Source: an uncultured Pelagibacteraceae bacterium (GTDB lineage: Bacteria > Pseudomonadota > Alphaproteobacteria > Pelagibacterales > Pelagibacteraceae). Taken from it: 56,720 bases of DNA. Positions within the stretch are counted from its first letter, which is position 1, and each line of letters begins with the position of its first letter. The stretch covers positions 1-56,720 of the forward strand of contig CABXRY010000005.1 in the NCBI GenBank assembly GCA_902514755.1. Direction: 5' to 3'. Position numbers and translations under genes: made by a program. A model generated the notes under the pieces. It ran no database searches. It worked only from the letters and a program-made list of their open reading frames with translations, and had not been told where the DNA came from. This document shows, in pieces, positions 8,840 through 16,647 of this stretch.

Positions 8840-9993
8840 TTAAAGTAGTTTTTTAAGATATTAGAATAAATTAATGTTAATTTTTTTAAATCTGACAATG
8901 AAACTGCTTCATCTACTTTGTGCATAGTTTTTCCAACTAAACCAAACTCTAAACAAGGTGCTATTTTTCTAATGAATCTCGCATCAGAAGTTCCACCAGT
9001 TGTAGATAACTTAGGTTTAATCTTTGTAATTTTCTTAATTTCATCTCTAATCATATAAGTAGTGTCATTTGGTTTAGTTAGAAAAGCTTCTCCTGAAATA
9101 CTGTAATCAATATTAAACTTTGATTTATTTTTTTTACTTATTCTTTTAATAATTTTATCAATTTTCTTTTTAATTGAATTTGAAGAATGTTTGTTATTGA
9201 ATCTGATATTAAACTTTGCATTAGCTGATCCTGGTATCACATTATCTGCAAAATTATCTATATTGATTTTTGTAATTTCAAGATTTGTAGGTTGAAAATC
9301 TTTTGTACCATTATCAAATTTAATTTCTTTAAGTTCTTTAAGTATTTGAACTAATGCCGTTGAAGGATTATTTGCTCTATCAGGGTAAGCAACATGTCCT
9401 TGGATACCAATGATTGTTAATTTTCCAGTCATACTTCCCCTACGACCAATTTTAATCATTTCACCTAATTTATTTGGGTTTGTTGGCTCTCCAACTAAAC
9501 AAAAATCTATCTTTTCTTTTTTCTTTCTTAAATATTCGACTACTTTTTTTGTACCATTTATTGCAACTCCTTCTTCGTCACCAGTAATTAAAAGACTAAT
9601 AGAGCCATTAAATTGTCTTCCTTTTGAGATGAAATTGCTTACCGCTGAAACAAAAGCAGCAACAGAACTTTTCATATCATTCGCGCCTCTTCCGATTAAA
9701 AAACCTTTTTTTATAGAGGGCTTAAAAGGATTTATGGTCCAATCTTTTAAATTCCCTGCTGGAACAACATCAAGATGACCAGCATAGCAAAAATTAGGCC
9801 CTTTATTTCCCAGTCTTGCGTAGAGATTTTTTACAGGTTTACTGTTTTTTTCTTTAAATTCTAAAATTTTTGTTTTGAACCCTAGAATTTTAAGTTTTTT
9901 TTCTAAGAATTTCATTATTCCAGCGTCAATAGGTGTTACAGTTGGAAATTTAATTAGTTCTTTAGCTAATTGAAGTTCGTTAATAGTGGCCAT
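8836..9993 (-). CDS. dapE: Succinyl-diaminopimelate desuccinylase
   Basis: An M20-family dinuclear metallohydrolase of 385 residues, releasing LL-diaminopimelate from its succinyl form. Metal and catalytic residues are visible: H73 and D75 (GHLDVVPAG), D106 (GRGANDMKSS), E140-E141 (TGDEEG) and a late histidine in GKTMHKVDE. It follows dapD by 7 bp, so the succinylase branch of lysine and cell-wall precursor synthesis is grouped here. Confidence 0.96.
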   Translation of the reverse strand: MATINELQLAKELIKFPTVTPIDAGIMKFLEKKLKILGFKTKILEFKEKNSKPVKNLYARLGNKGPNFCYAGHLDVVPAGNLKDWTINPFKPSIKKGFLIGRGANDMKSSVAAFVSAVSNFISKGRQFNGSISLLITGDEEGVAINGTKKVVEYLRKKKEKIDFCLVGEPTNPNKLGEMIKIGRRGSMTGKLTIIGIQGHVAYPDRANNPSTALVQILKELKEIKFDNGTKDFQPTNLEITKINIDNFADNVIPGSANAKFNIRFNNKHSSNSIKKKIDKIIKRISKKNKSKFNIDYSISGEAFLTKPNDTTYMIRDEIKKITKIKPKLSTTGGTSDARFIRKIAPCLEFGLVGKTMHKVDEAVSLSDLKKLTLIYSNILKNYFK

Positions 9994-10000
9994 TATAAAT

Positions 10001-10831
10001 CTATTCTCTTAATAGATCATTAACAGAAGTTTTAGATCTAGTCTTTTCATCAACTTGTTTGATTATTACAGCACAATATAAAGATGGTGCAGAAGAATTA
10101 TTTTTATCAGGCAATGAACCAGGCACAACTACAGAATATGGTGGAATTTTTCCATAAGTAACTTCCCCTGTATTTCTATTAACTATTTTAGTTGATTGTC
10201 CTATATACATTCCCATACTCAAAACAGATCCTTCTCCAACAATGACACCTTCAACAACCTCTGACATTGCTCCAATAAAACAATTATCTTCAATTATAGT
10301 TGGTAATGCTTGAGCGGGTTCCAAGACACCTCCAATTCCTGATCCAGCAGAGATATGACAGTTTTTTCCTATTTGGCAACAACTACCAGCACGACTAAAA
10401 GTATCCATCATAGTACCTTCATCTATATATGCTCCAATATTTACATAGCATGGCATAAGCACAGCATTTTTTCCTACAAAAGAACCTTTTCTTACAGGAG
10501 AATTAGGCACCATTCTAAAACCTGCTTTTTCATGATCCTCTTTTGTCCAACCAGCTGTTTTACCCTTTAACAAATGTGCCTTATCATACCAACTACTGTA
10601 TGGTCCATTTAAATTTTCCATTGGGTATATTCTAAAGCTTAGCATAATAGCTTTTTTAATGTGTTGATGAGTGACCCATTCACTATTAATTTTTTCTGCA
10701 ACTCTAACTTTACCACTATCTAAATCATCAATCATTTGATTGATAGTATCCTTTAAACTTTGGTCAGAATCTTGATTTACATTATCTCTATTTTCCCATG
10801 CATCATTTATAATTTTTTCTATATCGTTCAT
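10001..10831 (-). CDS. dapD: 2,3,4,5-tetrahydropyridine-2,6-dicarboxylate N-succinyltransferase
   Basis: A 276-residue left-handed beta-helix acyltransferase with characteristic hexapeptide repeats in the second half (GAYIDEGTMMDT, then ISAGSGIGGVLEP and GVIVGEGSVLSMGMYIGQSTKI). It uses succinyl-CoA to acylate tetrahydrodipicolinate, directly before DapE in the pathway. The gap of 7 bp to dapE and 22 bp from the upstream nucleotidase indicate one operon. Confidence 0.96.
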   Translation of the reverse strand: MNDIEKIINDAWENRDNVNQDSDQSLKDTINQMIDDLDSGKVRVAEKINSEWVTHQHIKKAIMLSFRIYPMENLNGPYSSWYDKAHLLKGKTAGWTKEDHEKAGFRMVPNSPVRKGSFVGKNAVLMPCYVNIGAYIDEGTMMDTFSRAGSCCQIGKNCHISAGSGIGGVLEPAQALPTIIEDNCFIGAMSEVVEGVIVGEGSVLSMGMYIGQSTKIVNRNTGEVTYGKIPPYSVVVPGSLPDKNNSSAPSLYCAVIIKQVDEKTRSKTSVNDLLRE

Positions 10832-10853
10832 ATTTTAGTTTTAGATAGTTAAT

Positions 10854-11525
10854 TTAATTATTCTTTAATATATTAATTTCTTGTAAAAAAGAAGGCAAGT
10901 CCTTAATCTTATAATCTATGTAAGATTTGTCCGAGTCCTTTTTTGCAAATGTTTCTTCATTTTCTAACCAACAAGTTTTCATCCCTAAATTTTTAGCTTG
11001 TTCTAAATTATGAGCTATATCTTCAATTAAAATTGATTGATTAGGATTGATATTAAATTTTTTAATTAACCTTTCATAAGGCTCCAAGTGAGGTTTGGGG
11101 GTAAAATCTGCGTCAACTATATCAAAAGCACCATCAAATAAGCCATTAATTCCTAATTGTTTTGTTACATTTTCGACATGAGAATGAGAACCATTTGTAA
11201 AGATAATTTTTTTTTCTTTAATCTTTATTAGTTCCTCTCGTAACTTTATATCTTTAGGCAACCAACTAATGTCTATATCATGTACAAATTCTAGAAAGTC
11301 ATGCGGATCTATACCATCCTGCTTCATTAGCCCTGATAATGTTGTGCCATATTCATAAAAATATTTTTTTTGTATTTCTTTTGCTTTGACTAAATCCACA
11401 TTCATTTTTTTTGATATAAATGCGCTCATTTTCTTATCTACTTCAGAGAAAACCTGTGTTTGACCACTATAAAGAGTGTTATCTAGATCAAATATCCAGT
11501 ATTTTATGTTTATTAACTCTTTCAT
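10854..11525 (-). CDS. HAD-superfamily pyrimidine 5'-nucleotidase-like hydrolase
   Basis: A 223-residue HAD phosphatase. Motif I is FDLDNTLY (nucleophile D13, acid/base D15), motif II is IFTNGS, and motif IV is ILIEDIAHN. The helical cap contains the aromatic pattern seen in SDT1/YjjG-like pyrimidine 5'-nucleotidases, and the location between argB and dapD is the standard alphaproteobacterial position of that protein. It overlaps argB by 4 bp. The substrate assignment is by family and position only. Confidence 0.82.
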   Translation of the reverse strand: MKELINIKYWIFDLDNTLYSGQTQVFSEVDKKMSAFISKKMNVDLVKAKEIQKKYFYEYGTTLSGLMKQDGIDPHDFLEFVHDIDISWLPKDIKLREELIKIKEKKIIFTNGSHSHVENVTKQLGINGLFDGAFDIVDADFTPKPHLEPYERLIKKFNINPNQSILIEDIAHNLEQAKNLGMKTCWLENEETFAKKDSDKSYIDYKIKDLPSFLQEINILKNN

Positions 11526-12388
11526 TGTCTAATTAAAGTTCCTGAACCTTTGTCGGATAATAATTCAAAAAGAATAGAGTGGTTTTTTCGACCATCAATA
11601 ATAACAACACCTTTAACACCGTTACATGCAACATCTAAACAATTATTAATTTTAGGAATCATTCCTCCAGTAACTACCTTATCATTTATTAGATCTTTAA
11701 TTGATTGAGAATTAATTTCAGGAATTAATTTTTTATTACTATCAAGAACCCCTTCAACATCACTCATTATTATTAAACGTCTAGCTTCAATTTTTTTTGC
11801 TATACATCCAGCAGCTGTATCAGCATTTATATTATAAGCTTGATTATTTTCGTCTAGACCTAAAGGAGCTATAACAGGCACTTTTTTTTCATCTACAATT
11901 TTATCAATAACCGACTTATTTATTTCTGTTGGTGTTCCAACAAATCCTAGCTCGGTATTTTCTTGCACAACTGTCATAATATTATTTTCTTTAGTGTTTA
12001 TAGTTTGACTAGTACATTGTTGTTCTTTTAATGCCTCTATAATTTCAGAGTTAAACTCTATTAACACTTGTTCTACTACTTCAATAGTTTTTTTTTCTGT
12101 AATTCTCAATCCTTTTATAAAATTACTCTTAATCCCTAATTCATTTAGTTTATTACTAATTCTTTTTCCACCTCCATGAACAATAATTGGAATAAATCCA
12201 AGCTTATTTAATACCGATATATCTTTAATGAAAATATCAAATAATTCATTATCTACTAAAACACTACCACCACATTTAATAACAATGTATTCGTCATTAT
12301 ATTTTTCTAAATATTTTTTAACCTCATCAATCGAGGGACCGTCTGATGGAAGGATTTTTTTTAACTCTTCTTTTTTGATTTCCAACAT
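11522..12388 (-). CDS. argB: Acetylglutamate kinase
   Basis: Second enzyme of arginine biosynthesis, phosphorylating N-acetylglutamate. The amino-acid-kinase fold shows IKCGGSVL near residue 37 and IVHGGGKRISN near residue 69, then ADTAAGCIA and MSDVEGVLD; VTGGMIPKI is the C-terminal substrate loop. At 288 residues it includes the N-terminal helix associated with arginine-sensitive hexameric forms, which would allow feedback control. It starts on the last base of the yidC stop (TAATG). Confidence 0.95.
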   Translation of the reverse strand: MLEIKKEELKKILPSDGPSIDEVKKYLEKYNDEYIVIKCGGSVLVDNELFDIFIKDISVLNKLGFIPIIVHGGGKRISNKLNELGIKSNFIKGLRITEKKTIEVVEQVLIEFNSEIIEALKEQQCTSQTINTKENNIMTVVQENTELGFVGTPTEINKSVIDKIVDEKKVPVIAPLGLDENNQAYNINADTAAGCIAKKIEARRLIIMSDVEGVLDSNKKLIPEINSQSIKDLINDKVVTGGMIPKINNCLDVACNGVKGVVIIDGRKNHSILFELLSDKGSGTLIRQ

Positions 12389-14064
12389 TAAGTTGTTGTT
12401 TTGACTGTAGTTCGTTTCATTATGAACACTTGTTGAGCCATAGTTAAAATATTATTAACTGTCCAATAAATAACCAATCCAGCAGGGAAAGGTGCTAAAA
12501 TTATCGTTAAGAATAAAGGAAAGAACATAAATATTTTTGCTTGCATCGGATCTGTTGGTGCTGGATTTAATTTTTGCTGAATAAACATTGAAACTCCCAT
12601 TGCAATTGGCCATGCCCCAATCACTAAAAAAGATGGAACATCGTAAGGCAGGAGGCCAAATAAGTTAAATAATGACGTTGGATCTCTTTCAGACAAATCT
12701 TGTATCCAGCCATAAAAAGGCATTTGTCTCATTTCAATTGTTACAAATAAAACTTTATATAAAGCAAAAAATACTGGTATCTGCACTAATATAGGCAAAC
12801 ATCCTGACATAGGGTTTACTTTTTCCTTTTTATAAAGCGCCATCATTTCTTGCTGGAGCTTCATTTTATCTTCTTTGTGTAAATCTTTTAGTCTGACCAT
12901 CTCTGGCTGAAGTGCTTTCATTTTAGCCATGCTTCTAAATGAGAAGTTAGCAAGAGGAAAGAATGCTAGTCTAATACAAATTGTTATTGCAATAATTGCT
13001 AGGCCATAATTTCCTAATAATTTAAAGAAATAGTCGATACCGTAAAAAAGTGGTTTTGTGATAAAATATAAAAAACCCCAATCAATTGCTAAATCAAATT
13101 TATCTATATTTAATGACTTCGCATATCCATCAATAACATCTACTCTTTTAGCAGCTATTATTACTTGTAATTTATCTTCAATACTTGAGTTTCCTTTTAG
13201 TTCCAAAGGCTCTGTGCCCACAAAATTAGCACGAAATTTATCTTTATAGTCAAAAGTTGTTTTAAATTCTTTACCACTTGGTGGAATTAACGATGTTATC
13301 CAAAATTTATCTGAAATTCCAATCCATCCTTTTTGTGAGGTTCTAGAAAACTTTTCCTCTTGAATATCGTCGTAATCTTCCTCAATTAATTCTTCATCTA
13401 AAGTTGCAATAAGACCTTCATGGAGGATATAGAAATTAGAAATCTTAGGTATCTCTTTTCTGATAATTTGACCGTATGGATAAAAATCAAACTCTTTATT
13501 TGTTGAATTAATTACTTTTTGTTTAATGGTGAATAAAAACTTATCATCTAGAGATATCTCTTTTTCAAAAGTAATTCCTTGATCATTTGTCCATGTTAAT
13601 TTTACAGGAGATTGATCAGTTAATATATTGCTTCCTGATACAGACCACTCTGAATTAGAATTTGGAATATCAATATTTTTATCAGTAGTTATAAATCCAC
13701 TTTCTATTAAGTATCCATCTTTGGCACTTCTAGGTGACAATAGTTTAACTTTTTCATCACTTTCTAATGCTACATTATATTCTTTAAAGGTTAAGTCATC
13801 GATTGTTGCACCTTTAAGAGATATAGAACCAATTATACTTTGATTTTCAAATTTAATTCTCTTACTTTGACTTAAAGCTTCCTCTCTTGAAACTTCAGTT
13901 ATAGTTTCTTTTTGATCTAAACTTGGCGCATCAGTAGTTTGTTCAGTTTTATTTTTTTCTGCAAGTTGTTCTTTAGTGATTGGAGGTGGTGCAAAATAAA
14001 GTGAATACAGTATAATTACTGCTGCTGATAAAGAAATTGCTGCGATAACATTTCGAGTATCCAT
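12388..14064 (-). CDS. yidC: Membrane protein insertase YidC
   Basis: 558 residues. There is an N-terminal membrane segment at about 5-25, a large periplasmic beta-sandwich domain at about 60-340, and a C-terminal 60KD_IMP/Oxa1 domain from about 355 on with five membrane spans. The cytoplasmic helical hairpin contains FRSMAKMKALQPEM, and NPMSGCLPILVQIPVFFALY follows. It inserts inner-membrane proteins alone or with SecYEG. It directly follows yidD (start on the yidD stop) in the rpmH-rnpA-yidD-yidC cluster. Confidence 0.96.
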   Translation of the reverse strand: MDTRNVIAAISLSAAVIILYSLYFAPPPITKEQLAEKNKTEQTTDAPSLDQKETITEVSREEALSQSKRIKFENQSIIGSISLKGATIDDLTFKEYNVALESDEKVKLLSPRSAKDGYLIESGFITTDKNIDIPNSNSEWSVSGSNILTDQSPVKLTWTNDQGITFEKEISLDDKFLFTIKQKVINSTNKEFDFYPYGQIIRKEIPKISNFYILHEGLIATLDEELIEEDYDDIQEEKFSRTSQKGWIGISDKFWITSLIPPSGKEFKTTFDYKDKFRANFVGTEPLELKGNSSIEDKLQVIIAAKRVDVIDGYAKSLNIDKFDLAIDWGFLYFITKPLFYGIDYFFKLLGNYGLAIIAITICIRLAFFPLANFSFRSMAKMKALQPEMVRLKDLHKEDKMKLQQEMMALYKKEKVNPMSGCLPILVQIPVFFALYKVLFVTIEMRQMPFYGWIQDLSERDPTSLFNLFGLLPYDVPSFLVIGAWPIAMGVSMFIQQKLNPAPTDPMQAKIFMFFPLFLTIILAPFPAGLVIYWTVNNILTMAQQVFIMKRTTVKTTT

Positions 14065-14315
14065 TATTTTTTAGCCTTTAGATTTTTTTTTACGGGATCA
14101 AAACCATCACCACCGCCTAAAAATTTTATTGGGTGACATGATAAAATTCTTTTTAAACTTAAAAAAATTCCCTTAGCTAATCCAAATTCTTTCAAAGCTT
14201 CAATACTGTATTCTGAGCATGTAGGCAAATATCTACATGAATGACCAAATAAAGGACTAATCAAAAATTTATATCCTTTTATGACTTTAATTAAAATATC
14301 GGTGAAAATGTTCAT
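14064..14315 (-). CDS. yidD: Membrane protein insertion efficiency factor YidD
   Basis: 83 residues with the YidD/DUF37 signature GHSCRYLPTCSEYSIEAL and the later GGGDGFDPV. An amphipathic N-terminal helix attaches these proteins to the inner face of the membrane, where they help insertion via YidC. Translation is coupled to both neighbours: it starts one base into the rnpA stop region and ends at the yidC start. Confidence 0.95.
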   Translation of the reverse strand: MNIFTDILIKVIKGYKFLISPLFGHSCRYLPTCSEYSIEALKEFGLAKGIFLSLKRILSCHPIKFLGGGDGFDPVKKNLKAKK

Positions 14316-14656
14316 TATTTAATTTTTTCTAAATCCTGAAATATGGTTTCTTTTATATTTTTGTACTCATTGTTTAACATAGTTGACTTAGCAATAACAA
14401 GATATGAATAGTTGAATTTAACTGATATTTTTTTAACAGCATCATTTACTATATTTCTTAACCTTCTTTTAATTTTATTTCTTTTTACTGCATTGCCTAT
14501 TTTTTTCTTAGTCACAAAACTTATGTTAAGTTTTTTATTATCTTTATTTTTTAAATTTCCAAAAAAAATTGTAATGAATTTATTAGAAATTTTTTTTTGT
14601 TTAAGTAGATTTTTGAATTCTTCGTTTTTTGAAAGAGCAAGTATTTTGCTTTTCAT
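14315..14656 (-). CDS. rnpA: Ribonuclease P protein component
   Basis: A 113-residue basic protein. The conserved RNR-like helix appears as AVKRNKIKRRLRNIV. It supports the RNase P ribozyme in maturing tRNA 5' ends. The C-terminal half is more divergent than usual, but position between rpmH and yidD is the universal one. Four bases separate it from the rpmH stop. Confidence 0.93.
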   Translation of the reverse strand: MKSKILALSKNEEFKNLLKQKKISNKFITIFFGNLKNKDNKKLNISFVTKKKIGNAVKRNKIKRRLRNIVNDAVKKISVKFNYSYLVIAKSTMLNNEYKNIKETIFQDLEKIK

Positions 14657-14660
14657 TTAT

Positions 14661-14801
14661 TTAAACTGATACAGTTAACGATTTTCTTCCTCTTGCTCTT
14701 CTTCTAGCTAAAAGTTTTTGTCCACCTTTAGTTTTCATTTTAGACCTAAAACCATGTTTTCTGGCTCTTTTAACGTTAGATGGTTGATATGTTCGTTTCA
14801 T
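14661..14801 (-). CDS. rpmH: 50S ribosomal protein L34
   Basis: A 46-residue frame beginning [19 protein letters not shown] and ending in the arginine-rich [10 protein letters not shown] segment, a clear L34. It is the first gene of the leftward rpmH-rnpA-yidD-yidC-argB block. The 92-bp AT-rich spacer upstream (14802-14893) separates it from the divergent TVP38-type gene and must contain the promoters of both. Confidence 0.96.
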   Translation of the reverse strand: MKRTYQPSNVKRARKHGFRSKMKTKGGQKLLARRRARGRKSLTVSV

Positions 14802-14893
14802 AAATGTGGTTAATTTTTTATTAAATTTCGCCCTTTATAGTAATTAAATATATAAATAGCAAACAGAAGATTTTATAAATTGTATTAGATTTG

Positions 14894-15616
14894 ATGGAAA
14901 AAACTAAAAAAATTAAAACAATTATAGGATTATCCTATCTAATTTTAGTTTGTTTATTTTTATACTTTTTCTTTTCAAAATTTAGCCCTCAAGATCTCAC
15001 ATCATATGATTTCATTAAACAAAACAGATCTTATTTCTTTGAACTTAAAAACTCTAATTTATTTTTAATATCACTAATATTTTTATTACTTACAATATTA
15101 TGGGTTTTTCCATTTTTAGGTTTTGGATCTCCTGTAGCGTTGTTTGGAGGATTTATTTTTGGAAAATGGATTGGAACTATAATTGTTGTTTTGGGATTAA
15201 GTATTGGTGCAACTTTCTTGTATATGTTTGGTAATTATTTTTTAAAAGATTTTATTAGAGAAAAATTTTTAAATAAATACCAAAGCCTTGAAATGAAATT
15301 TAAAAAATCTGAGTTTATTTATTTATTGATATATAGATTTATTGGAGGAATACCTTGGCAATTAAGTTGTCTTTTGCCAACACTTTTTAATGTAAAAGTA
15401 AAAAATTTTTTCTTTGCAACGATTATAGGAATTATACCTCAAATTTTTTTAGCTGTTTCAATTGGTAGTGGTTTAGAGAAATTAATTGAAAAAAATTCAG
15501 AGGTTCCAAAAATTACAGATGTAATTTTTTCTCAAGATATATACATTCCAATTTTAGCGTTTTTTGCATTAATTTTATTTACAATTTTTTTGAGAAAAAT
15601 TTTTTATAAAGACTAA
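14894..15616 (+). CDS. TVP38/TMEM64 (SNARE-associated, DedA-like) membrane protein
   Basis: A 240-residue protein with about six hydrophobic segments. It shows the VTT-domain pattern: GSPVALFGGFIFGKWIGT in the first reentrant region, and YRFIGGIPWQLSCLLPTLFNVK in the second with the conserved arginine and proline. Members are thought to be lipid scramblases or transporters. The ATG at 14894 is preferred over the TTG at 14891. It is followed by the structured element at 15618-15693. Confidence 0.85.
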   Translation: MEKTKKIKTIIGLSYLILVCLFLYFFFSKFSPQDLTSYDFIKQNRSYFFELKNSNLFLISLIFLLLTILWVFPFLGFGSPVALFGGFIFGKWIGTIIVVLGLSIGATFLYMFGNYFLKDFIREKFLNKYQSLEMKFKKSEFIYLLIYRFIGGIPWQLSCLLPTLFNVKVKNFFFATIIGIIPQIFLAVSIGSGLEKLIEKNSEVPKITDVIFSQDIYIPILAFFALILFTIFLRKIFYKD

Positions 15617-15617
15617 T

Positions 15618-15693
15618 AATGGTGCTCCCACCCTGTACTGACCAGGGAATTAGTCATTACCAATGACTTGATATACCATTTATCTATAGGAGC
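15618..15693 (+). ncRNA. Candidate structured RNA, two hairpins within a possible pseudoknot
   Basis: In the 176-bp spacer between two genes there are two perfect hairpins: CCCTG/CAGGG (15631-15635 with 15643-15647) and AGTCATT/AATGACT (15652-15658 with 15662-15668). Around them AATGGT (15618-15623) can pair with ACCATT (15675-15680), and the next bases GCTCC (15624-15628) with GGAGC (15689-15693). These outer stems cross, forming an H-type pseudoknot with no spacer between stems. GGTG and CACC at 15621-15632 offer an alternative short hairpin. I do not match it to a riboswitch class I know. Strand and transcription are inferred. Confidence 0.4.
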
Positions 15694-15739
15694 TAATAAA
15701 CAATTTATATTTTATTGATAATAAAGCATTTTTTTCAAA

Positions 15740-15766
15740 ATATTGCCTTAATTTTTTAGGTAATAT
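15740..15766 (+). promoter_or_regulatory. Hairpin in the leader of the 15793 gene
   Basis: ATATTGCCT (15740-15748) pairs with AGGTAATAT (15758-15766), nine pairs including one G-U, with a T-rich nine-base loop. It lies about 16 bases before the GAGG ribosome-binding sequence of the small gene starting at 15793. It could influence translation or be a weak terminator for what lies upstream; no oligo-T follows it directly. Confidence 0.35.
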
Positions 15767-15792
15767 GATTTATATCTACTTGAGGAAATTTT

Positions 15793-15993
15793 ATGGGAAT
15801 TCATTACGATTATAAATCTACTAAAGGTAATAAGCTTATGGAAAAGCAAGCTAAAAGAGAAAAGAAGCTTGCAGAAAAAAAAGCTAAACGTTTAGCAAAG
15901 GAAGGCCCAAAGGAAGTAGAGGCTACACCAAAAACATTAGATACTTCTAAGCCAATAACTTTAGACTTCCTCACAAATCCAGATAAAGAATGA
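15793..15993 (+). CDS. Small lysine-rich protein, unknown function, 66 aa
   Basis: I do not recognise a family. The protein has a short N-terminus (GIHYDYKSTKGNK), a highly charged helix rich in Lys, Glu and Ala at about residues 15-38, and a C-terminal segment with Pro and Thr. A good ribosome-binding sequence (TTGAGGAAAT, seven bases before ATG) supports translation. Its stop overlaps the start of another tiny ORF (ATGA), and that in turn overlaps dcd, so the three are coupled. Confidence 0.7.
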   Translation: MGIHYDYKSTKGNKLMEKQAKREKKLAEKKAKRLAKEGPKEVEATPKTLDTSKPITLDFLTNPDKE

Positions 15994-16091
15994 ATTCAAA
16001 AGATAAAAATGAGCGTTTAAGCTTAGCGTTAAGAAAGAATTTAAAAAAAAGAAAACTTTTTCAAAAAAAAACAAAAAAGAAAAATAAATAA
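15990..16091 (+). CDS. Tiny basic protein (33 aa) between the 66-aa gene and dcd
   Basis: An ATG overlapping the previous stop (ATGA) opens a 33-codon frame whose TAA stop overlaps the dcd start (TAATG). The peptide contains [18 protein letters not shown] followed by a Lys/Gln run. The RLxxALRxNLxxRK pattern resembles short conserved proteins I recall near murA in other alphaproteobacteria, but this could not be checked. Coupling on both sides is the best evidence that it is translated. Confidence 0.6.
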   Translation: MNSKDKNERLSLALRKNLKKRKLFQKKTKKKNK

Positions 16092-16645
16092 TGTCAGTTC
16101 TTTCAGATAAGTGGATAAGAAAAATGTCTAAAGAAGAAGATATGATTAGTCCGTTTGAAGAAAAACAAGTTAGGGGAAATAGTATTTCTTATGGTTTATC
16201 TTCTTTCGGTTATGATGCTAGAGTATCTGAAGAATTTAAGATATTTACAAATGTGAATTCTGAAATAGTTGATCCTAAAAATTTCAAACCAACAAATTTT
16301 GTAACTAAAAATGTTTCAGAGTGCATTATTCCACCTAATTCTTTTGTATTAGCCAGAACAGTCGAAAAGTTCAAAATACCAGATGATATTCTAGTTATTT
16401 GTCTTGGTAAATCTACTTATGCACGATGCGGAATAATAGTAAACGTAACACCTTTAGAGCCTGGATGGGAAGGGTATGTAACACTTGAGTTTTCAAATAC
16501 CACACCACTGCCTGCTAAAATCTATGCAAATGAAGGTGTAGCACAATTCATTTTTTTAAAAGGAAATGAAAAACCAGAAGTGACTTATGCAGATAGAAAC
16601 GGAAAATACATGGGTCAAACTGGAGTAACATTACCTAAAGTTTAG
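16091..16645 (+). CDS. dcd: dCTP deaminase
   Basis: Deaminates dCTP to dUTP, feeding dTMP synthesis. The 184-residue protein is a trimeric dUTPase-fold enzyme with the conserved GKSTYARCG segment (serine and arginine of the active site) and [12 protein letters not shown] containing the catalytic glutamate. QTGVTLP is the C-terminal nucleotide-closing motif. It overlaps the preceding 33-aa ORF by one base and precedes murA by 2 bp. Confidence 0.95.
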   Translation: MSVLSDKWIRKMSKEEDMISPFEEKQVRGNSISYGLSSFGYDARVSEEFKIFTNVNSEIVDPKNFKPTNFVTKNVSECIIPPNSFVLARTVEKFKIPDDILVICLGKSTYARCGIIVNVTPLEPGWEGYVTLEFSNTTPLPAKIYANEGVAQFIFLKGNEKPEVTYADRNGKYMGQTGVTLPKV

Positions 16646-16647
16646 CC

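Noticed and set aside
9410..9778. 122-codon frame opposite dapE
   Set aside because: Antisense shadow of a well-supported gene; composition shows no recognisable protein.
15618..15693. tRNA or tmRNA fragment as explanation of the structured spacer
   Set aside because: No CCA end, no TTCGA loop and no tag-coding frame; the stem layout does not match a cloverleaf.
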